The notes beneath the pieces were generated by a model. That model did no database searches and was not told the DNA's origin. It was given only the letters and a program-made list of their open reading frames with translations. Made by a program: the position numbers and the translations under genes. DNA of 50,770 nucleotides from Granulicella sp. (GTDB lineage Bacteria; Acidobacteriota; Terriglobia; Terriglobales; Acidobacteriaceae), in contig JANYLK010000024.1 in the NCBI GenBank assembly GCA_025357875.1, positions 1 through 50,770 of the forward strand, read 5' to 3'. The first letter of the stretch is position 1. Each line of letters opens with the position of its first letter. Below, in pieces: positions 1 to 9,343 of the stretch.

Positions 1-1151
1 AGGTCTTTCCACCCATCATTGTCGAAATCATAGAAAGCCGCGCCAAATCCAGACATCTGCATACTTAGAGTGCGCATGTTGCTTTCAGTTGTGGTCTCGA
101 CGAATTCTCCCTTGCCCGTGTTTCGGTAGATCGGGAATGTCTGATTGTTCAGCGCGACGTAGGCTATGTCCGGATACCCGTCATTGTTGAAATCACGAAA
201 GTCTAAACCCATTCCTGAGATGAAATTTCCATCCTCCGCAAGAGCAACACCCGCGGTAAATGCGACTTCTTCAAACTTGGTTCCAAGATTGTGAAAAAGG
301 AAATTATACGAAGCGTCATTTGTAACAAAAAGATCGGGCCGGCCATCCAGATCATAATCGGCCATCCCGACACCCATGCCCTTGCCCACGTGCTCACGAA
401 TGCCCCACTCCTTCGACACATCCTTGAAGGTGCCGTCCCCCTGGTTGAGAAAGAGCTGATCCGGCTGCCCCTTATACATCCGGGGATGACAGTAGTCTGC
501 AACTCCACGAAATGCGCATAGCGCCTGATCGCTGTAGGACCACTGCATGTAATTGACAATGAAAAGATCCAGAAGACCATCATTGTTGACATCGACCCAT
601 ACCGCGGCAACAGCCCACAGTGGCCCATATTGAGCATCGATGGGATGGTCAAAACCGGCCTTTGCCGTTACATCGGAAAAGGTGCCATCTCCATTGTTGT
701 GATAAAGCGTGTTGTGGTGGACCCCGGCAACAAAAATATCTGGATGCCCGTCATTGTCATAGTCCGCAACAGCGACGCCGATATCATAGCCAGTCCCCGC
801 CAATCCTGCGGCATCGGTCACGTCGGTAAAAACTCCGTTCCCATCATTCCGATAGAGTCGATTTTGGTATTTTGGTGAGTCCTTCTTTAGCGAAGCGATA
901 TTAGCGCCATTGGTAAAGAATATGTCTGGACGGCCATCGCCGTTGTAGTCAAAGATGGCCACACCGCCCGCCATGCTCTCCGGGGCATTCTTTCCGGCCG
1001 TAGGATCATTCTCCAGCCGGAACGCGATCTTCTTCAATTCGAAGCGAATGGAACTGGTCCCTTCCCCGGCAAGTACGGCGAAACACGAGATCGCAGCAAA
1101 CAGCAGACTGGATGCTGCAATACTGGCCGACTTGAGAGAGAGGATAGGCAT
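1..1151 (-). CDS. CRTAC1-type VCBS/FG-GAP repeat protein, C-terminus cut by window edge
   Basis: The minus-strand frame is open from an ATG at 1151 to the window edge (about 383 codons, no stop), so the C-terminus lies outside. A signal peptide is followed by at least six calcium-binding-type VCBS/FG-GAP motifs, for example FDYNGDGRPDIFF, ADYDNDGHPDIFV, VDVNNDGLLDLFI and ADYDLDGRPDLFV. Families of this kind form an exported beta-propeller, often ending in an ASPIC/UnbV domain, which cannot be seen here. The gene lies 61 bp downstream of the Oar-like receptor on the same strand, separated by a perfect hairpin, so the two may form one transcription unit. No clear Shine-Dalgarno precedes the ATG. 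Function is unknown; adhesion or surface scaffolding is typical of such repeats. The plus-strand paralogue at 9344-11101 shares the same repeat architecture. Confidence 0.85.
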   Translation of the reverse strand, partial: MPILSLKSASIAASSLLFAAISCFAVLAGEGTSSIRFELKKIAFRLENDPTAGKNAPESMAGGVAIFDYNGDGRPDIFFTNGANIASLKKDSPKYQNRLYRNDGNGVFTDVTDAAGLAGTGYDIGVAVADYDNDGHPDIFVAGVHHNTLYHNNGDGTFSDVTAKAGFDHPIDAQYGPLWAVAAVWVDVNNDGLLDLFIVNYMQWSYSDQALCAFRGVADYCHPRMYKGQPDQLFLNQGDGTFKDVSKEWGIREHVGKGMGVGMADYDLDGRPDLFVTNDASYNFLFHNLGTKFEEVAFTAGVALAEDGNFISGMGLDFRDFNNDGYPDIAYVALNNQTFPIYRNTGKGEFVETTTESNMRTLSMQMSGFGAAFYDFDNDGWKD

Positions 1152-1157
1152 CGAGGA

Positions 1158-1185
1158 AAGAGGGGTGTCGTCGGACACCCCTCTT
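1158..1185 (-). terminator. Perfect 12-bp hairpin between receptor and CRTAC1 gene
   Basis: The arm AAGAGGGGTGTC (1158-1169) pairs exactly with GACACCCCTCTT (1174-1185) across a 4-nt loop. It lies 28 bp past the receptor stop and just before the CRTAC1 start at 1151. There is no strong T-run on the minus strand (only CTCTTTCC), so it may be a weak terminator, an attenuator or an mRNA-stabilising stem that sets the ratio of the two products. Confidence 0.5.
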
Positions 1186-1212
1186 GATAGTGATTGTACG
1201 TTGGAATACGGT

Positions 1213-4200
1213 TTAGAAGAAGTATTTGAAGACGAAGGTTAGTTGCCGATTGCCGGTGGTAAAGCCTGGTTTGCCGGTAGTCGTCGTGTTGGTATTGGTT
1301 TGAGAGAGTCCATTCGGATCCGCTGAGCCGGCCGGATTCGTAAAGTTCAAGGTCTCATCACTGTTCCCGGCCAACCCGAATTGCCTGAGTGGGTGGTTTA
1401 GGATATTTTGAGCCTGAAGCCGGAATTGAACTTTTTGGTTTTCAGTGATCCGGAAGTTCTTGAAGAGCGCCAGATCACTGTTGACGTAAGCCGGATTCCG
1501 AATGTACGGAAAGTTAACCGTACCCTGCTGACCCTGAGTCGGCGGAGCAAAGCACTTCGGGTTGAAATATGCACCCGCCACCTTACCGTTGCGTGGATCA
1601 CAAATGATCCTGGGCAGCAGTACTTGGTACGCATTACTGCCGAACCATGTTGATGGACTGATGGCATTTGCCTTTAGGCCGTTTGGCAACGTGATCATGT
1701 CTGCCAATGGAAGGTTGCCCGGGAATTGTGAGTTGAGACCGCCGCCCGTCGATTCCTGCAGCGGAGCGCCGCTCTGGAATGTCGAGTAGCCTGAAATCTG
1801 CCATCCATTGATCAACTCAGACATCAAGGCATTTCCATGGAATGGTTGTGGCAGATTCCATACGTACGCTATGTTGAATACTTGCGTATGGTCGTACGCC
1901 AAAGGTCCGTAGTTCGACCCTAGATCGAATGGATTGACCAGCGTGCCATTGCCACCTCCATTGCTTGTTTGCCCATCGCGTGTTCCCAAAACCTTGCTAA
2001 AGGTGTAGTTCATCAGGAAGGTCACAGGACCTGACTGCTTTTGCCACGATGTCTGCAGCGAATTATAGTAGGCGAATCCTCCGTGCGAGATTACGTACAC
2101 GTCCTGATAATTGCGAAGAGGCCGGAAGTTGTTAGCAACAAATGTTTGATAGCTAGCGAACTGAGGATCTGCCCCAGATCCCGTCGGGAACGACGGCGAA
2201 ACGAACTTACCAGTCACTGGATCTTTCTGGAAGAAGGCTCCGGGAGCAACGTTGTTCACATCACCGATCTTTCCATTGTTTCCATTGATGATCTGGTTTT
2301 CGCTCTTATTCCCGACGTAAGAGATTTCGAAGACAGACCGCCACGGTGTCGCCTGAGACAGGGTGAGGTTCCAATCCATTGTCAGAGGAGTACGGTTGTC
2401 ACCCATCTGCAGGGCGCTGACCGTAGATCCGTTCTGATTCAGAGAAGAAGGAGGGGTAAAACCGGCCGTGTTGTTGGCGTATCCGGTAAAACCTGTTGGA
2501 GTCTGGTATAGGAATGACCCTACCGGACCAGCGGCCCCCGAACTTGCGTCGTTGGCAGATACCTGGTATCGGAAGACCGCAAATCCGGTACGGACCACGG
2601 TTTTTCCGGTGCCGAATATATCCACTACCGCTCCGACACGTGGCTCTGGATAAAAGAGCGGAGAGACCCAGCCGGAGAGAGGTATAGCAGCGTTATTTGC
2701 GTGCCACTGCAAACCGGTATTCGCGGCAGCGGTGGCGCTATTGCTATAGGCCGATGGATTCCACACCTGGATTCCGTCATTTGTCGACCACTGGCCCATG
2801 TGATCCAGGCGCAAACCATAGTTTAGAGTTACCCTGCTGTTCGCCTTCCAGGAGTCCTGCGCATAGATCGACCATTGGTGAAACTGCAGATTCAGGACAG
2901 GAATAGAGCTTTGCTGCTGATAATTGGATACCCTGCCAAGCAGCAGGTCGGCAACAACGTTGCCCGTACCAGTATTACCCCAGCCGATGTTGTAGGTGCC
3001 GTTGTCGGCAGCGCTGCTTGCCTGGAGGTTTTGGCTTGTGTCCCAATAGAAGCCAGCCTTCGCAGTATGGCTGCCGAGAACTTTCGTGAAGTTGTCATAG
3101 AGTGCCGGATCCTTCTTCAGCGCACCGAAGGCACCGCCATTGAAGGTGGAGTCAAACGAGAAGTTAGAGATGTTCGGAAGTGCGCCGCCCCATGGTCCTT
3201 CGATGTTGGGAATTTGCGAGGTCGTATGCCCAAAAAGACCAGTGGTGTTGAAGCCCAGCTTAGTCCGGTCGGCAGCATCCGGATTGCTGAGTTTGTTCGG
3301 ATTGATGTAACGCGCCAACGTGTACACAAACTCGTTTGTAGTCGAAGCATTGAAGACGTGCGTCAGATTGAACATGATCTCTTGCGATGTAGTCGGCGCA
3401 ACCGTGTTGGACGGGTACGGGAGAGTCCATGGTGCCGCCCACCAAATGGAGATGGGGTGTTGGTCGTTTTCGATCTGGCGTGTGTATGAGCCGGTCAACT
3501 TGGTGTTGTCTGTAATTGCATAGTCGACTTTACCTGTTGCTTCCCATCGATTCTGCGGGATGGAGTTGGCGTACTCATAGTTATTCCATCCATTGCCGGC
3601 AGAAGGGGTGATATTCGGCGTCGGGTAGGCCCCTGATTTGATTAGGCCGACAATAGCAGAGTCAAACGACGTTGTCGGGATCGAGGTGCTAGTTGCCCCT
3701 GCAGGGAGGTTGTTGGTCGGGTTCGAGTAAGCGTAGCCCCAGGTATTGAGCACACCCTGCGGAACGCCTGCGTTGCTGAAATCACCTTTGAGTTGAGCGG
3801 GCGTGGGTACGTTGTAATTGATAGGAGTGGACGCAGGGTGCTGATTCATATACTCATAGCCACCCCAGAAGAAGAGCCTTTTACGACCTTTATTGAAATT
3901 CGTGAACGGGATTAGGATCGGACCGCCAACGTTGCCGCCCATGTAATAGAAGTGCTCGTCCGGATGCAGGGACGCCGCAAGCGCTGGATTATTCCCACCG
4001 TTTACCAAATATTGAGTTTTGGAGTAGGCATCCCAGGAGTTGAATGTGCTGTTCCGGGCGTACAGGTAGCCTTCCCCATGGAAAGCCCGCCCACCGCTTT
4101 TGCTGAATGCCTCGAAGATCGTCGGTCCCTTCGCGTATTCCGCGCTGTAAGACGACATCAAAACCTTGATTTCAGCAACCATGTCCTGATTGATGTTGGC

Positions 4201-4941
4201 GATCTGCGTACCCGCGTTGCCTGGATCAACAAGATTGGCTCCGTCCAGCATGAACGACATCGCCCCGTTCGGCTGGGTGCCATTGGCAGAATAAGCGCCC
4301 ACGGGTCCGTTGTTCGTTCCGGTCGTTTTCGAGTTGAATCCTGAACCCTGGCTGCCCCCGTTATTCAAAGCCATGCCCGGCATGAGCTTGATCAACTCAC
4401 CGGCATCGCGCCCGCCCAACGAAATATTTTGAATCATCTGCTCGTTCAGAGTTGTGCTGATCTCTGCCGTATCCAACGGCACAATCGCGTCTGCGCCCGA
4501 GATGACCTCAACTTCCGTCGATTGCCGGCCCACCTTGAGCTTGATGTTCGGGATACTTCGCGAATCGCCCAGACCCATCACAATGTTGTCTTCCTGCCAC
4601 GTGCTAAAGCCGGGGGCGGAGACGGTGAGGGTGTAGGTCGCAGGCTGAACCGCAGTGATGGTGAAGTTGCCCGAAGATCCGGCTTGTGTCGTACGGGTGT
4701 CACCGCTAGCGTCGTTTTTAAGCAAGACCTCGGCCTTCGGAATGACGGCGCCGCTCTGGTCATACGCTGTGCCCGAAAGGGTTCCGGTCAACTGCTGGGC
4801 GCTTCCGACCCCACAATAAAGCGCAAAGGCTAACATCGTCAGAAGCCCGGAGAGGGCACGCTTGGCGTTCGAGGTCAGACGACCTTCCGGTGCTACCCGG
4901 GAATTCTTCAACACAACCGCCACTTCACATCTGTGATTCAT
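1213..4941 (-). CDS. Oar-like TonB-dependent receptor with carboxypeptidase-regulatory domain
   Basis: The product is 1242 aa. Residues about 1-48 form a long signal region ending in a hydrophobic stretch and GSAQQ. Residues about 50-145 are a CarboxypepD_reg-like beta-sandwich (GTAYDQSGAVIPKAEVLLKN). A plug-like region follows (QNISLGGRDAGELIKLMPGM), then a long beta-barrel region ending in the aromatic FVFKYFF typical of outer-membrane proteins. Acidobacteria encode many receptors of this Oar-like class; the substrate is usually unknown. The start is supported by GGAGGAG seven bases upstream of the ATG. A TTGACA element at 5094-5099 lies upstream. The next gene on the strand is a CRTAC1 protein, and a TPR/cytochrome/CRTAC1 run diverges on the other side. 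It acts in the outer membrane, importing or binding large ligands with TonB energy. Confidence 0.93.
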   Translation of the reverse strand: MNHRCEVAVVLKNSRVAPEGRLTSNAKRALSGLLTMLAFALYCGVGSAQQLTGTLSGTAYDQSGAVIPKAEVLLKNDASGDTRTTQAGSSGNFTITAVQPATYTLTVSAPGFSTWQEDNIVMGLGDSRSIPNIKLKVGRQSTEVEVISGADAIVPLDTAEISTTLNEQMIQNISLGGRDAGELIKLMPGMALNNGGSQGSGFNSKTTGTNNGPVGAYSANGTQPNGAMSFMLDGANLVDPGNAGTQIANINQDMVAEIKVLMSSYSAEYAKGPTIFEAFSKSGGRAFHGEGYLYARNSTFNSWDAYSKTQYLVNGGNNPALAASLHPDEHFYYMGGNVGGPILIPFTNFNKGRKRLFFWGGYEYMNQHPASTPINYNVPTPAQLKGDFSNAGVPQGVLNTWGYAYSNPTNNLPAGATSTSIPTTSFDSAIVGLIKSGAYPTPNITPSAGNGWNNYEYANSIPQNRWEATGKVDYAITDNTKLTGSYTRQIENDQHPISIWWAAPWTLPYPSNTVAPTTSQEIMFNLTHVFNASTTNEFVYTLARYINPNKLSNPDAADRTKLGFNTTGLFGHTTSQIPNIEGPWGGALPNISNFSFDSTFNGGAFGALKKDPALYDNFTKVLGSHTAKAGFYWDTSQNLQASSAADNGTYNIGWGNTGTGNVVADLLLGRVSNYQQQSSIPVLNLQFHQWSIYAQDSWKANSRVTLNYGLRLDHMGQWSTNDGIQVWNPSAYSNSATAAANTGLQWHANNAAIPLSGWVSPLFYPEPRVGAVVDIFGTGKTVVRTGFAVFRYQVSANDASSGAAGPVGSFLYQTPTGFTGYANNTAGFTPPSSLNQNGSTVSALQMGDNRTPLTMDWNLTLSQATPWRSVFEISYVGNKSENQIINGNNGKIGDVNNVAPGAFFQKDPVTGKFVSPSFPTGSGADPQFASYQTFVANNFRPLRNYQDVYVISHGGFAYYNSLQTSWQKQSGPVTFLMNYTFSKVLGTRDGQTSNGGGNGTLVNPFDLGSNYGPLAYDHTQVFNIAYVWNLPQPFHGNALMSELINGWQISGYSTFQSGAPLQESTGGGLNSQFPGNLPLADMITLPNGLKANAISPSTWFGSNAYQVLLPRIICDPRNGKVAGAYFNPKCFAPPTQGQQGTVNFPYIRNPAYVNSDLALFKNFRITENQKVQFRLQAQNILNHPLRQFGLAGNSDETLNFTNPAGSADPNGLSQTNTNTTTTGKPGFTTGNRQLTFVFKYFF

Positions 4942-5386
4942 TGCACTCCTCCGACTAGCTTTACATCTATGAAATTTGGTATCACGTGAGACAGGCTCTG
5001 AGCGTAAGAGCCGATGGCTTGGTCTTAACCGAGACTAACTAGGAAATATTTGCTTGACTGACTTGCAATCTTCTAAACCCTTTTAGTGAACGGTGTCAAC
5101 CAAAAGTTTTAGATGAAAGTCACCCCAATGCAACACTATGAAAACAAACGAATTTCACTTTTCTGAATTACATGAATCAATGGAATGTAGTCGCCCTTTT
5201 CCGAATTCCCCAATTGGATTTCTACCCCCAGGAAAACCGATTGAGCTGACCCGGATTGGCTGACGGGCCAAAGCCGCAATAGCCTCATTAGAAAAAATTC
5301 GTAGCGTATTCCGTTCCGGATCTTTGCCCTTCACCCGCGAGATACACTAACTGTCTCGGCATACCAGCGCAGAAGGCTACTTACCT
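4942..5386. other. Divergent intergenic region (445 bp)
   Basis: This separates the minus-strand receptor from the plus-strand TPR gene. It is more AT-rich than the genes around it and holds no convincing ORF. The one element I can support is a minus-strand promoter candidate near 5071-5099. I see no clear promoter for the plus-strand TPR gene. Confidence 0.6.
5071..5099 (-). promoter_or_regulatory. Candidate promoter of the 1213-4941 receptor
   Basis: On the minus strand there is a perfect -35 TTGACA (5094-5099) and, 17 bases downstream, TTAGAA (5071-5076), which is a poor -10. The -35 sits inside the inverted repeat GGT-TGAC-ACC. The leader to the ATG would be roughly 125 nt. The call rests mainly on the -35 and on the position. 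Confidence 0.35.
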
Positions 5387-6577
5387 ATGGTCGATCTATC
5401 AACCAAATCGGGGAGAGAATTAGGGAAGGTAGACCTAGAGAAAATCAGCCAGTGTCGTTGGTATTTAACAGCTCTGATTGTGACAATTTTCCCTCTCATG
5501 CTATTTACTTCAAGTTTCGCCTCTGCTCAGGAGGATCCCACGGGCTTTGCGGTCCTTGTCCGCCAGGCCGATACCGCTCGTGAGACAGGTGACAGAGCCG
5601 CCGCGATTAAGCTCTACGAGGAAGCCGAACGACTCAACCCAAGGTGGCCCGACGGGTGGTTCTTTCTAGGATCGATGCAATACGGTACCAATTCCTATGC
5701 CGCTGCCCGCGATGCGTTGACACACTATATCGACCTCACTCAAAATGCCACGGCCGCTTTCGCGCTCCGGGGCCTGTGTGAGTTTGAACTTGGAGAATAC
5801 CCTCAATCACTCGTCGACATTCAGCGCGGACTGGCACTTGGAGCGGCGAATCAGCCTCGCAACGAAAAAATCCTTCGGTACCACGAAGGGCTGCTTCTGA
5901 CCCGTTTGGGAAGATACGAAGACGCCCTGCAAAGCTATGGTTACTTCGCGCGAATGGGAGTCAGCAGTCCAGACATCTTACTCGGGCTTGGACTCGCGGG
6001 TTTACGTCTGCCATTCCTGCCGAAAGACGTGGGAACCGACCGGCAGGAGCTTCTGATAGTGACCGGTAATGCTGCCTACCTGACGCTTGCCGGAGGAAAC
6101 GACGACAAAGCACAACAGGCCTTTTCAAACCTGTTTCAACGCTTTCCGGCTGAGGCTAACGCACACTACCTTTACGGGTACCTTTTGTTTGCGAAGGATC
6201 CTGACCTGGCGGTGACAGAGTTCAAACGTGCTGCGGAGATAGCGCCTTCCAGTGCATCCCCACAGGCGATGCTGGCGTGGTCGTCGTTGGTTAGAAATGA
6301 GTCCATGGAAGCAGTACCATACGCTGAAAGAGCCGTGAAGAACGACCCATCTCTCGCACTGGCACAACTCGTACTTGGCAGATCCCTGGTCGAAATCGGC
6401 AACGTCAAGGACGGGATAGACCATCTCCAGAGGGCGCTTCAAATCGAACCCAACAACCTGGAAGCTCATCTCGCGCTCGCAAGAGGATATTCTGAGGGTG
6501 GTCGTCCTCAAGACGCCAGACGTGAGCGCCTGATATGTCTTCAGGTCACAGATGAGGCGAACCAGATTGCGCATTAG
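5387..6577 (+). CDS. Exported or anchored TPR-repeat protein
   Basis: The product is 396 aa. After about 25 polar residues there is one hydrophobic segment (LTALIVTIFPLMLF) ending in SFASAQ, consistent with a signal peptide or anchor. The rest is made of tetratricopeptide repeats, for example DRAAAIKLYEEAERLNPRWP near residues 70-90 and IDHLQRALQIEPNNLEAHLA near 345-365. TPR domains are protein-protein scaffolds. The last 26 bp overlap the start of the multihaem cytochrome gene, which suggests translational coupling and joint function in the periplasm. No obvious Shine-Dalgarno precedes ATG 5387, so the start is uncertain. Confidence 0.85.
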   Translation: MVDLSTKSGRELGKVDLEKISQCRWYLTALIVTIFPLMLFTSSFASAQEDPTGFAVLVRQADTARETGDRAAAIKLYEEAERLNPRWPDGWFFLGSMQYGTNSYAAARDALTHYIDLTQNATAAFALRGLCEFELGEYPQSLVDIQRGLALGAANQPRNEKILRYHEGLLLTRLGRYEDALQSYGYFARMGVSSPDILLGLGLAGLRLPFLPKDVGTDRQELLIVTGNAAYLTLAGGNDDKAQQAFSNLFQRFPAEANAHYLYGYLLFAKDPDLAVTEFKRAAEIAPSSASPQAMLAWSSLVRNESMEAVPYAERAVKNDPSLALAQLVLGRSLVEIGNVKDGIDHLQRALQIEPNNLEAHLALARGYSEGGRPQDARRERLICLQVTDEANQIAH

Positions 6578-7625
6578 GCTCCTGATCAGCATTTTGTTCT
6601 GGGTCATACTCGTTTCGGCTCGAGCCGAGGCGGGTCCCAGCGCGTCTGCAACATGTGCTAATTGCCATAAAAGTAAGGTGATGGAACAGCGCGACACCCC
6701 TATGGGCCGGGCGCTTGCCCTGCCCGGATCGAATTTCGTACTCAAGTCTCATCCGAGGCTCACGGTTCGCAAGGGCTCCTATACCTACGTCGTAGAAACC
6801 CATGGCAACGAGAGCACATACAGCGTTACTGACGGAGCACGGGCCATCACTGTCCCCATTCGATGGGGCTTTGGGGCTGGCGCTCAAACCTGGGTCCTGG
6901 AACGTGGCGGAAAGTTTTACGAGAGTATTGTGAGTTACTATCCGGCCATCGTCGGTCTGGACATAACGACAGGTGATGAGAAATTGACACCCCACAACGT
7001 AGAGGAAGCTTTCGGACGCGAACTGAGCGACGATGACAAGAAAACCTGCTTCGGTTGTCATGCAACGGGCACTCAGGTTGACAGCAAGCTGAACCTCGAA
7101 ACCTTGAAGCCAGGTTTGACTTGCCAGCGTTGCCATGAAGATTCCAATGAACACATGGCCGCGATCTTACTGAAGAAACTAAGTCCAATGCCGCGGGATC
7201 TGGGCGCACTCTCATCTGAGGGCATCTCCAACTATTGTGGACAGTGCCATCGCCCTTGGGACATGGTCGTCAGGAGCCATTGGCGGGGCGAAATGAACGT
7301 CCGCTTCCAGCCTTACCGGCTCGCAAACAGCAGGTGTTTCAGCGGAACCGATCCCCGCATCAGCTGCGTCGCATGTCACGACCCGCACCAGAATCTTGTG
7401 CACAACACTTCCTCGTACGATGCAAAGTGCCTGGCCTGCCACGCTTCTGTAGCGACCGCAGCCCAAGTTGCAGCTTCGGAGGTTCCGAAGACCTGCCCCG
7501 TCGCGAAATCGAATTGCGTCAGCTGTCATATGCCAAAGGTGACTCTACCCGGGGGCAGCAGCCATCTAACGTTCACTGACCACCAGATCCGTATCGTGAA
7601 ACCCGGAGGCTCGTATCCCAATTAG
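6552..7625 (+). CDS. Seven-haem c-type cytochrome
   Basis: The product is 357 aa with a signal peptide (basic start, then LLISILFWVILVSARAEA). Seven CxxCH haem-binding motifs are visible: CANCH (from C35), CFGCH (C166), CQRCH (C191), CGQCH (C229), CVACH (C272), CLACH (C293) and CVSCH (C322). A haem-free stretch of about 125 residues separates the first motif from the other six. This resembles cytochrome c554 / doubled-CXXCH proteins that move electrons in the periplasm, but no catalytic role can be assigned. It overlaps the upstream TPR gene by 26 bp and is followed by a second TPR gene and a CRTAC1 gene, so the four probably work together. The partner oxidase or reductase is not in the window. 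Confidence 0.9.
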   Translation: MRRTRLRIRLLISILFWVILVSARAEAGPSASATCANCHKSKVMEQRDTPMGRALALPGSNFVLKSHPRLTVRKGSYTYVVETHGNESTYSVTDGARAITVPIRWGFGAGAQTWVLERGGKFYESIVSYYPAIVGLDITTGDEKLTPHNVEEAFGRELSDDDKKTCFGCHATGTQVDSKLNLETLKPGLTCQRCHEDSNEHMAAILLKKLSPMPRDLGALSSEGISNYCGQCHRPWDMVVRSHWRGEMNVRFQPYRLANSRCFSGTDPRISCVACHDPHQNLVHNTSSYDAKCLACHASVATAAQVAASEVPKTCPVAKSNCVSCHMPKVTLPGGSSHLTFTDHQIRIVKPGGSYPN

Positions 7626-7743
7626 TGCCTCTCGCACCGCTGCATCCGTTGGACGCAGGTCCCCCTCTGCCATACGGCGCGGAGGTGCGGGGGAAGGGCC
7701 AGTCGTAACCCGATGTCGAGGAATCAACTGCGGACTAGTCCTG

Positions 7744-9315
7744 GTGGCTTATTTTTACTTGACCGTCTATGCCGGAGCTGCTTGCACCGGCCCTAAGCAA
7801 TTGCAGGATCAACTCCGGCTCCATCCCACCGCAGAAAGCTACGCCCAACTGGGAGAGTGGTTCGGAGACAAGCGACAGTTCCCTTGCGCCGTCGACTCGT
7901 TTCGTGCAGCTCACAAACTAGATCCCAATTCGCCTCGCCTGCTCTATCTACTTGGCCTGAGCCTCTACACCGCAGGAGATACGAAGGGAGCCGTGGATGC
8001 AATGCAACAGTCCATCCAACTCTTCCCAAGCGAACTCAAACCGCACCTCATTCTGGCAGCCGCGCTGACTCAGCTTCAGCAGAACGACGAAGCGGAAGCT
8101 CAGTGGAAGGCTGCAGTCGAACTCGACCCGAAGTCCGCGATAGCGCTCAATGGCCTTAGCAAAAGCTTCCTCGCTAGGGGAGATTATGGCTCAACCATCG
8201 CTCTACTCCGGGACGGTCCGCAAGATGAGAATCTTGCATTGAACCTAGCGCTCGCCTACGCCAAGTCAAACATACTCGACAAGGCAGCTGAAACACTCGA
8301 GCAGGCCTTGCGAGCGAACCCATCAGCGTTTCAACTTACCAGCGCACTCACGTCGGTCTACGTCAGTCAGACCCGGTACCAGGATGCCGCGGCACTGACC
8401 AGGAAATCCGCAAATCTCCATCCACGAGACATGGAAGCGCAGCGGCTCTATCTGCGTGTCTTGGTATTGAATAGCGACTTCGTGCTCGCGCGTCCGCTTG
8501 CGCACAAACTGCTCGCCGCCGGTCCACACGACTTCGACTTCCTCTACCTGAACGGCATACTCGAACGGGAAGGCCACGACTACGCCACGGCCCGCACCCA
8601 TCTGCAGGAAGCAGTAACAATCAATCCCGACCACTACAACAGCCGCTATAACTTCGGCCTGGTGTTGAACGAACTTCAGGACTTCAAAGGCGCCAGGGAG
8701 CAACTTGAAAAATCGATCGAATTGGGTGCCGTCGAGCCCGAGGTACATTTCGCACTCTCCAAATCGTTGCGAGGCTTGGGCGAAACCGCATTGGCACAGG
8801 AGCAGCTCAAGATCTACAACCAAGAATTGAAGATGAAAGCCCGTCGTACTCTCGCAGCGGGCAAGTCTGCACGCGCCGAACAAGAGATGGCCACGGGTGA
8901 CCCCAAAAAAGCAGCTGCCCTCTATCGCGAAGCAGTTGACGCAATGCCGCAAGACGCGCTGCTCTCCTACAAACTCGCTCTCGCACTAGACCGAACAGGA
9001 GATACAGCTGCCGAAGCTGAGGCCTTGCGCCAAGCCATCCAAATCGACCCCACGTTCGCTTTGGCCCAACATCAGCTAGGCTATCTCGAATCACGCAGTG
9101 GCAATTCGGCAGCCGCAGAACAACATTTCCGGCTCGCTGTCACTGCGGCTCCTGGCTATACACAGGGTTGGATGAGCCTTGCAGCAACACTGGGTATGGA
9201 GTCCCGGTTTGCCGAGGCTCAGGAGGCTGTCGCCGCCGCGCTTCGCCTAGAGCCCGATAATGTAGAGGCTCAACACCTTCGCCAGTCACTGGCAGACGCC
9301 CAGGCACAGCACTAG
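7744..9315 (+). CDS. TPR-repeat protein
   Basis: The product is 523 aa and almost entirely TPR repeats, each ending in the usual D/NP-turn (LDPNSPRLLYLLGLSLY near residue 58, INPDHYNSRYNFGLVLNEL near 295, IDPTFALAQHQLGYLE near 435, LEPDNVEAQHLRQ near the end). The start is a GTG at 7744 giving MAYFYLTVYAGAAC. In-frame sequence just upstream (GLVLV) is also hydrophobic and open, but I found no ATG, GTG or TTG there, so an export signal may be cut short by this start choice. The gene lies 118 bp after the cytochrome and 28 bp before the CRTAC1 gene. It is probably a scaffold for these exported partners. Confidence 0.85.
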   Translation: MAYFYLTVYAGAACTGPKQLQDQLRLHPTAESYAQLGEWFGDKRQFPCAVDSFRAAHKLDPNSPRLLYLLGLSLYTAGDTKGAVDAMQQSIQLFPSELKPHLILAAALTQLQQNDEAEAQWKAAVELDPKSAIALNGLSKSFLARGDYGSTIALLRDGPQDENLALNLALAYAKSNILDKAAETLEQALRANPSAFQLTSALTSVYVSQTRYQDAAALTRKSANLHPRDMEAQRLYLRVLVLNSDFVLARPLAHKLLAAGPHDFDFLYLNGILEREGHDYATARTHLQEAVTINPDHYNSRYNFGLVLNELQDFKGAREQLEKSIELGAVEPEVHFALSKSLRGLGETALAQEQLKIYNQELKMKARRTLAAGKSARAEQEMATGDPKKAAALYREAVDAMPQDALLSYKLALALDRTGDTAAEAEALRQAIQIDPTFALAQHQLGYLESRSGNSAAAEQHFRLAVTAAPGYTQGWMSLAATLGMESRFAEAQEAVAAALRLEPDNVEAQHLRQSLADAQAQH

Positions 9316-9343
9316 CAACAACGGTTTCGGAGACCTTTACCTG

